Part shown: one piece after another, positions 27,865 through 37,700 of the stretch
Numbering within the stretch: position 1 is the stretch's first letter
How the letters are laid out: the number at the start of each line of letters is the position of its first letter
Assembly: GCA_037956075.1 (NCBI GenBank)
Contig: CP138327.1
Span: 1 to 64,000, forward strand
Length of the DNA: 64,000 bases
From: Catillopecten margaritatus gill symbiont
Lineage (GTDB): Bacteria; Pseudomonadota; Gammaproteobacteria; PS1; Pseudothioglobaceae
Reading direction: 5' to 3'
Position numbers and translations under genes: made by a program
Notes under the pieces: model-generated
What the model was told of the DNA's origin: nothing
The model's database searches: none
Seen by the model: the letters and a program-made list of their open reading frames with translations, nothing else

Positions 27865-30800
27865 ATGAAAACACTATTAAAAAACGCCTGTTCAACTAAT
27901 TATAATGCCACTAACCTAATTACCCATGTTGCGTGGGTGGGTGGGGCACATTCTAGAGCGCTAAGCAGGCTTAAGCATTTTTTAGCTTTTGGCGCTTTGA
28001 CTCTATCACTTAACGTTACCTCAGGTGGTGAGATTAACCAGTTTGACAAAGAAGCTTATCTTAACCTTGGACAACAGTACAGTGATAACAATACTCAAGT
28101 AGCTGTTAAAGAAGAAAACACAATTGATACACTCCTTAAAGAGATTGGCTCTTCTGTTCGTAATGCCTTGGGCGGTACAGATTCTGACAATGCCAATCAG
28201 CTTGGTAAAAAAATTACTGATAATTTAAAAAATAAAGCCAACAACACAGTGATTAATAAAACCGAAGGCTTTATTAATCAAAAAGCCAATGAACTTGCTA
28301 ATAGTATTGGCAACGGTAGAACTGAAATCTCTGTGCATAAATTAGAGTCTAATAACCCAACATATAGTCTTAAAACCATTCAACCATTGACTGAGCTTAA
28401 TACAGATTCAACAGAGCTAACTTTTATCCAAGCTCAAATTAACTCTGGTGAAAACCATGGTGAGCGCCGTGACACTATTAATTTAGGCCTTGGACAGCGT
28501 TACCTACTTGAAGGTGGTCAGTCTATTGCTGGTATTAATCTATTCACTGATTATGAAACCGAGTCTAAGCACAAGCGTGCATCGCTAGGTTTGGAATACC
28601 AAAGAGCTAACTTTAGTGCCAATATTAATAAATACTACCCATTGTCAGATAAGAAAGTTATTGGTGATTACACTGAAGAGCCACTAGCAGGACATGACAT
28701 TAAACTAACGGGTCAAGTACCTTATCTATCTTGGGCAAAAATCAAAGGCACGCACTATTATTGGGATGCCAAAGTTGGCGACAATATTAAAGGTACTATT
28801 TTAGGTGTTGAAATAGAGCTTAATCCTTCTACTACGCTAGAAATAGGTACTGAAAACTCAAACACAGCTGAGCGTGCAAGCTATGCACGCCTAAGCGCAC
28901 AACTGCCATTTAAAGATGGCGAAGCATTAACTAATTTTAAAGTCTCTGATCAAGCTTTTGCTAACTCAAATATTGTTACCCTAACCGATCTTGACTTTGT
29001 TGAAAGATCTAACAAAATCCGTATTGAAAAACTCTTAAATGGTGTTAGCGTGGTACTGGGTGAATACAACGCTCCTACAGTAGGCTCTACCTGTACACTT
29101 TACAATGCATCAAATGTTGCTATTGCCAATGGCTCTGGTGTAACAGGCGCTGATGGCAGTGTAACACTGTCAAATGTTGTTCTACCTACTGGACTAATTT
29201 CTAGCTCTTGTAATGCCATTGGTACCTATATCGATGAAGCCACAGGTGTGACCACTACTAGCTCTCCAGTGCTCAGAGCGGCAAAAATTTATTCAGGCAC
29301 AGGAGACTTAATTCTTCTAGCCTCACCTCTATCAGAAATTGCTTATCAATTAGCTAATGCTGGTACTTTAGCTAATGATATAACCACTAAAAATACACAA
29401 ATTGCAACAGCATTTGGTATAAGTGGCGTTGATTTTACCGCCACCATCCCAACGGATCTTAACACTATCACTGCCGCTAATGATGATGCGGGTAAATTTG
29501 GTACTGTGCTAGCAGCAGTCTCACAAATGTCTGAGAATGCAGGACATGATGATACACAGTCAACTGCAAATAATGGTGGTGATAATATCCACGCCAATGA
29601 AACTATCCAAGAGCTTGTTGTTGATATGGCTGATGGTGATATTGATGGTATTGCAGATGGACAAGGAAAAACTCTTAATCTTAATCAAGCTATAAACAAT
29701 TTTAAAACAGGCTCTGGTGCTAACAACCCAACATCAGATACTGGAAACACTAATGCAGGCAATGTAGATATTGTAACAACCACCCCTAGTGTTATTTTAA
29801 ATAAAACCGCAGTAACTCTTGATGAAAACGGTGTAACAACTTACACAGTAGTCCTTAACACGCAACCAACTGGTAGTGTTACGATCACCCCAGTGAGTGC
29901 TGATACCGGTGCTGCCTCCGTATCAGGTGTAATGACCTTTACCACAGCTAACTGGAGCACAGCGCAAACAGTTACAGTCACTGGTGTAGCTGATGTTAAT
30001 GCAACTGATGAGACTGTAACCATTAGTCATACTATTACAGGTGCTGATTATGCTAGTGTGACTTCTGCTGATGTGATTGCTACCGTAGTGGATTTTAGCA
30101 TCAGTGCCCAAACTCGCTCTATTGCTGAGAACTCTGCCAATGCAACTAATGTGGGTGCAGTTCTTGTAACCACAGGTAGTCCAACTGGCTTTAGCATTAC
30201 CAGCGGTAACACTAACACCGCCTTTGCGATTAGCAACAGTGGTCAAATCACCGTGGCCGATGTCAACCAGCTTGATTTTGAAACCACGACTAGCTACACG
30301 CTAGCAGTGCAGATCACCAAAGCTGACACCACGTCACAAAGTGCTAATATTACGGTTAATGTCACTAACGTTAATGAGGGTAGTGCTTCGATCAGTGCCC
30401 AAACTCGTTCTATTGCTGAGAACTCTGCCAATGCAACTAATGTGGGTGCAGTTCTTGTAACCACAGGTAGTCCAACTGGCTTTAGCATTACCAGCGGTAA
30501 CACTAACACCGCCTTTGCGATTAGCAACAGTGGTCAAATCACCGTGGCCGATGTCAACCAGCTTGATTTTGAAACCACGACTAGCTACACGCTAGCAGTG
30601 CAGATCACCAAAGCTGACACCACGTCACAAAGTGCTAATATTACGGTTAATGTCACTAACGTTAATGAGGGTAGTGCTTCGATCAGTGCCCAAACTCGTT
30701 CTATTGCTGAGAACTCTGCCAATGCAACTAATGTGGGTGCAGTTCTTGTAACCACAGGTAGTCCAACTGGCTTTAGCATTACCAGCGGTAACACTAACAC

Positions 30801-32946
30801 CGCCTTTGCGATTAGCAACAGTGGTCAAATCACCGTGGCCGATGTCAACCAGCTTGATTTTGAAACCACGACTAGCTATACGCTAGCAGTGCAGATCACC
30901 AAAGCTGACACCACGTCACAAAGTGCTAATATTACGGTTAATGTCACTAACGTTAATGAGGGTAGTGCTGTTTCGATCAGTGCCCAAACTCGTTCTATTG
31001 CTGAGAACTCTGCCAATGCAACTAATGTGGGTGCAGTTCTTGTAACCACAGGTAGTCCAACTGGCTTTAGCATTACCAGCGGTAACACTAACACCGCCTT
31101 TGCGATTAGCAACAGTGGTCAAATCACCGTGGCCGATGCCAACCAGCTTGATTTTGAAACCACGACTAGCTACACGCTAGCAGTGCAGATCACCAAAGCT
31201 GACACCACGTCACAAAGTGCTAATATTACGGTTAATGTCACTAACGTTAATGAGGGTAGTGCTGTTTCGATCAGTGCCCAAACTCGTTCTATTGCTGAGA
31301 ACTCTGCCAATGCAACTAATGTGGGTGCAGTTCTTGTAACCACAGGTAGTCCAACTGGCTTTAGCATTACCAGCGGTAACACTAACACCGCCTTTGCGAT
31401 TAGCAACAGTGGTCAAATCACCGTGGCCGATGTCAACCAGCTTGATTTTGAAACCACGACTAGCTACACGCTAGCAGTGCAGATCACCAAAGCTGACACC
31501 ACGTCACAAAGTGCTAATATTACGGTTAATGTCACTAACGTTAATGAGGGTAGTGCTGTTTCGATCAGTGCCCAAACTCGTTCTATTGCTGAGAACTCTG
31601 CCAATGCAACTAATGTGGGTGCAGTTCTTGTAACCACAGGTAGTCCAACTGGCTTTAGCATTACCAGCGGTAACACTAACACCGCCTTTGCGATTAGCAA
31701 CAGTGGTCAAATCACCGTGGCCGATGTCAACCAGCTTGATTTTGAAACCACGACTAGCTACACGCTAGCAGTGCAGATCACCAAAGCTGACACCACGTCA
31801 CAAAGTGCTAATATTACGGTTAATGTCACTAACGTTAATGAGGGTAGTGCTGTTTCGATCAGTGCCCAAACTCGTTCTATTGCTGAGAACTCTGCCAATG
31901 CAACTAATGTGGGTGCAGTTCTTGTAACCACAGGTAGTCCAACTGGCTTTAGCATTACCAGCGGTAACACTAACACCGCCTTTGCGATTAGCAACAGTGG
32001 TCAAATCACCGTGGCCGATGTCAACCAGCTTGATTTTGAAACCACGACTAGCTACACGCTAGCAGTGCAGATCACCAAAGCTGACACCACGTCACAAAGT
32101 GCTAATATTACGGTTAATGTCACTAACGTTAATGAGGGTAGTGCTGTTTCGATCAGTGCCCAAACTCGTTCTATTGCTGAGAACTCTGCCAATGCAACTA
32201 ATGTGGGTGCAGTTCTTGTAACCACAGGTAGTCCAACTGGCTTTAGCATTACCAGCGGTAACACTAACACCGCCTTTGCGATTAGCAACAGTGGTCAAAT
32301 CACCGTGGCCGATGTCAACCAGCTTGATTTTGAAACCACGACTAGCTACACGCTAGCAGTGCAGATCACCAAAGCTGACACCACGTCACAAAGTGCTAAT
32401 ATTACGGTTAATGTCACAGATGTTGTAGAACTAGCCAGCATAACCATCGGCACTCAAACTTGGAGTGCATCTAATGTTTCATTAGTGCCTACTACAAATA
32501 ATGTTCTAGGTACGGATTATTGGAATGCTTATGTGGGTACTAATGGTTCTGGAGATACAAGCGATGAAGACGGTTATTACTACACTTGGGATGCAGCGAT
32601 GAACGTTTGTCCTAGTGGCTGGAGTTTGCCATCTGATGCTGATTGGAAAGTCTTAGAAGGTCAATTAGGTATGAGTGTTGCTAATCAAGAAGCAACGGGT
32701 TGGCGTGGTACTGATGAAGGAACAAAACTAAAAGTAGGTGGCTCTAGTGGCTTCGAGGCTAAGTTAGCGGGCGACCGCGATACCGATGGTAGTTTCTACA
32801 GTCGTGGCGACAGCACGCACTTGTGGAGTAGTACTGAGTCAGGTAGTAATGCCTACAGACGCTACCTGTACACCAGTAACGCCGCGGTGTACCGCGGTAC
32901 CATCAATAAGGCGATCGGGTTTAGTGTTCGCTGTCTAAAGGATTAA
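27865..32946 (+). CDS. Target 4: inverse-autotransporter adhesin, 8-repeat stalk
   Basis: 1693 residues, intact, with the same passenger allele as target 3 (LTDLDFVERS, GDLILL, TSADVIATVV). Signal and barrel match the other units. Eight cadherin-like repeats, all with SANAT, precede the lectin domain with VR4. It follows a TR-less RT remnant and is followed by its own TR4-avd-truncated RT cassette. Confidence 0.92.
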   Translation: MKTLLKNACSTNYNATNLITHVAWVGGAHSRALSRLKHFLAFGALTLSLNVTSGGEINQFDKEAYLNLGQQYSDNNTQVAVKEENTIDTLLKEIGSSVRNALGGTDSDNANQLGKKITDNLKNKANNTVINKTEGFINQKANELANSIGNGRTEISVHKLESNNPTYSLKTIQPLTELNTDSTELTFIQAQINSGENHGERRDTINLGLGQRYLLEGGQSIAGINLFTDYETESKHKRASLGLEYQRANFSANINKYYPLSDKKVIGDYTEEPLAGHDIKLTGQVPYLSWAKIKGTHYYWDAKVGDNIKGTILGVEIELNPSTTLEIGTENSNTAERASYARLSAQLPFKDGEALTNFKVSDQAFANSNIVTLTDLDFVERSNKIRIEKLLNGVSVVLGEYNAPTVGSTCTLYNASNVAIANGSGVTGADGSVTLSNVVLPTGLISSSCNAIGTYIDEATGVTTTSSPVLRAAKIYSGTGDLILLASPLSEIAYQLANAGTLANDITTKNTQIATAFGISGVDFTATIPTDLNTITAANDDAGKFGTVLAAVSQMSENAGHDDTQSTANNGGDNIHANETIQELVVDMADGDIDGIADGQGKTLNLNQAINNFKTGSGANNPTSDTGNTNAGNVDIVTTTPSVILNKTAVTLDENGVTTYTVVLNTQPTGSVTITPVSADTGAASVSGVMTFTTANWSTAQTVTVTGVADVNATDETVTISHTITGADYASVTSADVIATVVDFSISAQTRSIAENSANATNVGAVLVTTGSPTGFSITSGNTNTAFAISNSGQITVADVNQLDFETTTSYTLAVQITKADTTSQSANITVNVTNVNEGSASISAQTRSIAENSANATNVGAVLVTTGSPTGFSITSGNTNTAFAISNSGQITVADVNQLDFETTTSYTLAVQITKADTTSQSANITVNVTNVNEGSASISAQTRSIAENSANATNVGAVLVTTGSPTGFSITSGNTNTAFAISNSGQITVADVNQLDFETTTSYTLAVQITKADTTSQSANITVNVTNVNEGSAVSISAQTRSIAENSANATNVGAVLVTTGSPTGFSITSGNTNTAFAISNSGQITVADANQLDFETTTSYTLAVQITKADTTSQSANITVNVTNVNEGSAVSISAQTRSIAENSANATNVGAVLVTTGSPTGFSITSGNTNTAFAISNSGQITVADVNQLDFETTTSYTLAVQITKADTTSQSANITVNVTNVNEGSAVSISAQTRSIAENSANATNVGAVLVTTGSPTGFSITSGNTNTAFAISNSGQITVADVNQLDFETTTSYTLAVQITKADTTSQSANITVNVTNVNEGSAVSISAQTRSIAENSANATNVGAVLVTTGSPTGFSITSGNTNTAFAISNSGQITVADVNQLDFETTTSYTLAVQITKADTTSQSANITVNVTNVNEGSAVSISAQTRSIAENSANATNVGAVLVTTGSPTGFSITSGNTNTAFAISNSGQITVADVNQLDFETTTSYTLAVQITKADTTSQSANITVNVTDVVELASITIGTQTWSASNVSLVPTTNNVLGTDYWNAYVGTNGSGDTSDEDGYYYTWDAAMNVCPSGWSLPSDADWKVLEGQLGMSVANQEATGWRGTDEGTKLKVGGSSGFEAKLAGDRDTDGSFYSRGDSTHLWSSTESGSNAYRRYLYTSNAAVYRGTINKAIGFSVRCLKD
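30097..32418 (+). repeat. Cadherin-like stalk array, 8 repeats
   Basis: Eight units, unusually uniform: all SANAT, and VADAN only in repeat 4. The joins read GSAS for the first two and GSAVS afterwards. Confidence 0.95.
32755..32937 (+). repeat. DGR variable repeat VR4
   Basis: Fourteen substitutions, all at TR adenines, including ACG to GCG at codon 44 (outside the AAY set) and AAT to GGT at codon 48. The face reads DRDTDGSFYSRGDSTH. Confidence 0.95.
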
Positions 32947-32967
32947 TTCGACACTTTGGCACTTCGA

Positions 32968-33081
32968 CCAGCGAAGCTGGCATAAGTTGCACTAAAAGTG
33001 CAACTAAACACAGCCGAATGGCTGGGTATTTATACCCCCTTGCGGGGTATTCATCACCCAAGCTTGCTTGGGTGGTTTTTT
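32968..33081 (+). terminator. Hairpin cluster and terminator after target 4
   Basis: Same five stems; the terminator stem is at 33055-33074. Confidence 0.85.
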
Positions 33082-33084
33082 ATT

Positions 33085-33516
33085 ACATAACAAGGAGTTA
33101 AGACATTTAAGGAAGGGCATTTAACATTACAGCATTGAGAATAAATGAGTTAATCAGCCCGGCGTTGTTTAGTTTAAGGATTAAACAAGTGAGGTTTATA
33201 AATCCAAACATTCTCTCATTTGTTAATGGCACTAATGGTTAAGACTAGCAGTATCATTAAAAAAATGAGGATAAAAGAATCTTACATTTGGTGATGAGTA
33301 GGTGAAACTTTACAAATTATATTTACTGTAGAGGCAAAACCCCCCGAACTTAACAAGTTAATAATTTTTGTTGGGTTTTGGGTTTGATAGCCACTTGTTG
33401 ACGTGAGGAATTGCCTCAGGTTACGAATGTAAGGCAGGTTTTAATTTACAATAAAGATAGCAAAAAAAAAGCTAAAGTAGTTGTATTTTAAAATAAGTGA
33501 TGTTTTTAATTATTGG
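33085..33516 (+). other. Conserved non-coding region before template repeat 4
   Basis: Uninterrupted copy of the region before TR1. No gene is seen. Confidence 0.5.
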
Positions 33517-33699
33517 GAGGCTAAGTTAGCGGGCAACCGCAATACCAATGGTAGTTTCTACAATCGTGGCGACAACACGAACTTGTGGAGTAGTACTGAG
33601 TCAGGTAGTAATGCCTACAGACGCAACCTGAACACCAGTAACGCCACGGTGAACCGCAATACCAACAATAAGGCGAACGGGTTTAGTGTTCGCTGTCTA
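33517..33699 (+). repeat. DGR template repeat TR4
   Basis: Same sequence as the other TRs, and it keeps its full upstream region. Confidence 0.95.
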
Positions 33700-33757
33700 G
33701 GATTTGTATCTTGATGTTGTTAGATGTTCTTTTTTAAATATTTTTTTGGTGTTAAAT

Positions 33758-34111
33758 ATGGCTTTATATAGTTTTTTGCCCGTGTATAAGGTTAGTTATG
33801 ATTTGCTGGTGGATTTGTTTGTGTTTACCAAAGAGTTTAACAAGGAATACAAATATACGGTAGGCGAGAGTATTAAAAAAGAAACCATTGAAATGATTAT
33901 TAATATTTATCGGGCTAATAGCAGAAAAGACAAAGTTAAGCATATTGTAAAAGCTAGAGAAAATATTGAAGTGATACGGGTTTTATTGAGATTGTTGCGT
34001 GATCTTAAACAGGTTAATATTAAAAAATTTGCTGGATTGAATGACAAATGTGAAAGCGTCTCAAAACAACTAACTGCCTGGCATAAAAGCTCACTTAATG
34101 CCACAAGATAG
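33758..34111 (+). CDS. avd: Avd-like DGR accessory protein (copy 4)
   Basis: 117 residues, Arg74 form, as in copies 1 and 3. Confidence 0.85.
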   Translation: MALYSFLPVYKVSYDLLVDLFVFTKEFNKEYKYTVGESIKKETIEMIINIYRANSRKDKVKHIVKARENIEVIRVLLRLLRDLKQVNIKKFAGLNDKCESVSKQLTAWHKSSLNATR

Positions 34112-34376
34112 AGAATTATTACTTGAAAAGCTGTTCGAGACTTATTATTCAACACGAAAAAATAAGCGCAATACTCATTCTTGCGCTGAATACGAAGTCA
34201 ATTATGAAGGCCATTTAATTGCTTTGTGTGATCGACTACTTGATAAAACTTACCAGCCTAAAAGATCCATTTGTTTTATCTCTTTCTATCCTGTACAAAG
34301 AGAGATTTTTGCTGCTAATTTTGAAGATAGAATTATCCATCATTTGATTTTTAATGCTATTAACCCTATTTTATAA
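34098..34376 (+). pseudogene. Truncated DGR reverse transcriptase (copy 4)
   Basis: Third example of the same remnant and junction, directly joined to the leader of target 5. Confidence 0.9.
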
Positions 34377-34644
34377 CACCCTAGAAGATGGCATTTATTT
34401 AAATAAATATAGACACAAAAGAGCTAAAAAGCATAGCTCAACATAAGGCGAATGTTTGACTACCGCTTCAGTAGAAAATGTTTCAAGTTGTAAATATATT
34501 GACACTCTTATGGCTTGCTCTATTCTTTATCTTCCTATTTTTTTCCATAATCCTTGCTTATAAAGATTTTTATTAGGCTTTCTAGTCTAAAAGCAAAAAA
34601 AATAGTTAAATAGTTAAATAGTTACGGTAAAATACACAACATAA
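34377..34644 (+). promoter_or_regulatory. Leader of target 5
   Basis: P1 is TTGACA 34499-34504 with TATTCT 34521-34526. The second -10 is TAAAAT (34628-34633), as in target 3. Confidence 0.55.
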
Positions 34645-34763
34645 ATTAACGATTAACGATTAACGATTAACGATTAACGATTAACGATTAACGATTAACG
34701 ATTAACGATTAACGATTAACGATTAACGATTAACGATTAACGATTAACGATTAACGATTAACG
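34645..34763 (+). repeat. Heptamer tandem repeat, 17 copies
   Basis: Seventeen perfect ATTAACG copies (119 bp), the longest heptamer array in the window. Confidence 0.95.
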
Positions 34764-37700
34764 ATGAAAACACTATTAAAAAACGCCTGTTCAACTAATT
34801 ATAATGCCACTAACCTAATTACCCATGTTGCGTGGGTGGGTGGGGCACATTCTAGAGCGCTAAGCAGGCTTAAGCATTTTTTAGCTTTTGGCGCTTTGAC
34901 TCTATCACTTAACGTTACCTCAGGTGGTGAGATTAACCAGTTTGACAAAGAAGCTTATCTTAACCTTGGACAACAGTACAGTGATAACAATACTCAAGTA
35001 GCTGTTAAAGAAGAAAACACAATTGATACACTCCTTAAAGAGATTGGCTCTTCTGTTCGTAATGCCTTGGGCGGTACAGATTCTGACAATGCCAATCAGC
35101 TTGGTAAAAAAATTACTGATAATTTAAAAAATAAAGCCAACAACACAGTGATTAATAAAACCGAAGGCTTTATTAATCAAAAAGCCAATGAACTTGCTAA
35201 TAGTATTGGCAACGGTAGAACTGAAATCTCTGTGCATAAATTAGAGTCTAATAACCCAACATATAGTCTTAAAACCATTCAACCATTGACTGAGCTTAAT
35301 ACAGATTCAACAGAGCTAACTTTTATCCAAGCTCAAATTAACTCTGGTGAAAACCATGGTGAGCGCCGTGACACTATTAATTTAGGCCTTGGACAGCGTT
35401 ACCTACTTGAAGGTGGTCAGTCTATTGCTGGTATTAATCTATTCACTGATTATGAAACCGAGTCTAAGCACAAGCGTGCATCGCTAGGTTTGGAATACCA
35501 AAGAGCTAACTTTAGTGCCAATATTAATAAATACTACCCATTGTCAGATAAGAAAGTTATTGGTGATTACACTGAAGAGCCACTAGCAGGACATGACATT
35601 AAACTAACGGGTCAAGTACCTTATCTATCTTGGGCAAAAATCAAAGGCACGCACTATTATTGGGATGCCAAAGTTGGCGACAATATTAAAGGTACTATTT
35701 TAGGTGTTGAAATAGAGCTTAATCCTTCTACTACGCTAGAAATAGGTACTGAAAACTCAAACACAGCTGAGCGTGCAAGCTATGCACGCCTAAGCGCACA
35801 ACTGCCATTTAAAGATGGCGAAGCATTAACTAATTTTAAAGTCTCTGATCAAGCTTTTGCTAACTCAAATATTGTTACCCTAACCGATCTTGACTTTGTT
35901 GAAAGATCTAACAAAATCCGTATTGAAAAACTCTTAAATGGTGTTAGCGTGGTTTTGGGTGAATACAACGCTCCTACAGTAGGCTCTACCTGTACACTTT
36001 ACAATGCATCAAATGTTGCTATTGCCAATGGCTCTGGTGTAACAGGCGCTGATGGCAGTGTAACACTGTCAAATGTTGTTCTACATGCTGGACTAGTTTC
36101 TAGCTCTTGTAATGCCATTGGTACCTATATCGATGAAGCCACAGGTGTGACCACTACTAGCTCTCCAGTGCTCAGAGCGGCAAAAATTTATTCAGGCACA
36201 GGAGACTTAATTCTTCTAGCCTCACCTCTATCAGAAATTGCTTATCAATTAGCTTATGCTGGTACTTTAGCTAATGATATAACCACTAAAAATACACAAA
36301 TTGCAACAGCATTTGGTATAAGTGGCGTTGATTTTACCGCCACCATCCCAACGGATCTTAACACTATCACTGCCGCTAATGATGATGCGGGTAAATTTGG
36401 TACTGTGCTAGCAGCAGTCTCACAAATGTCTGAGAATGCAGGACATGATGATACACAGTCAACTGCAAATAATGGTGGTGATAATATCCACGCCAATGAA
36501 ACTATCCAAGAGCTTGTTGTTGATATGGCTGATGGTGATATTGATGGTATTGCAGATGGACAAGGAAAAACTCTTAATCTTAATCAAGCTATAAACAATT
36601 TTAAAACAGGCTCTGGTGCTAACAACCCAACATCAGATACTGGAAACACTAATGCAGGCAATGTAGATATTGTAACAACCACCCCTAGTGTTATTTTAAA
36701 TAAAACCGCAGTAACTCTTGATGAAAACGGTGTAACAACTTACACAGTAGTCCTTAACACGCAACCAACTGGTAGTGTTACGATCACCCCAGTGAGTGCT
36801 GATACCGGTGCTGCCTCCGTATCAGGTGTAATGACCTTTACCACAGCTAACTGGAGCACAGCGCAAACAGTTACAGTCACTGGTGTAGCTGATGTTAATG
36901 CAACTGATGAGACTGTAACCATTAGTCATACTATTACAGGTGCTGATTATGCTAGTGTGACTTCTGCTGATATGATTGCTACCGTAGTGGATTTTAGCAT
37001 CAGTGCCCAAACTCGCTCTATTGCTGAGAACTCTGCCAATGCAACTAATGTGGGTGCAGTTCTTGTAACCACAGGTAGTCCAACTGGCTTTAGCATTACC
37101 AGCGGTAACACTAACACCGCCTTTGCGATTAGCAACAGTGGTCAAATCACCGTGGCCGATGTCAACCAGCTTGATTTTGAAACCACGACTAGCTACACGC
37201 TAGCAGTGCAGATCACCAAAGCTGACACCACGTCACAAAGTGCTAATATTACGGTTAATGTCACTAACGTTAATGAGGGTAGTGCTTCGATCAGTGCCCA
37301 AACTCGTTCTATTGCTGAGAACTCTGCCAATGCAACTAATGTGGGTGCAGTTCTTGTAACCACAGGTAGTCCAACTGGCTTTAGCATTACCAGCGGTAAC
37401 ACTAACACCGCCTTTGCGATTAGCAACAGTGGTCAAATCACCGTGGCCGATGCCAACCAGCTTGATTTTGAAACCACGACTAGCTACACGCTAGCAGTGC
37501 AGATCACCAAAGCTGACACCACGTCACAAAGTGCTAATATTACGGTTAATGTCACTAACGTTAATGAGGGTAGTGCTGTTTCGATCAGTGCCCAAACTCG
37601 TTCTATTGCTGAGAACTCTGCCAATGCAACTAATGTGGGTGCAGTTCTTGTAACCACAGGTAGTCCAACTGGCTTTAGCATTACCAGCGGTAACACTAAC

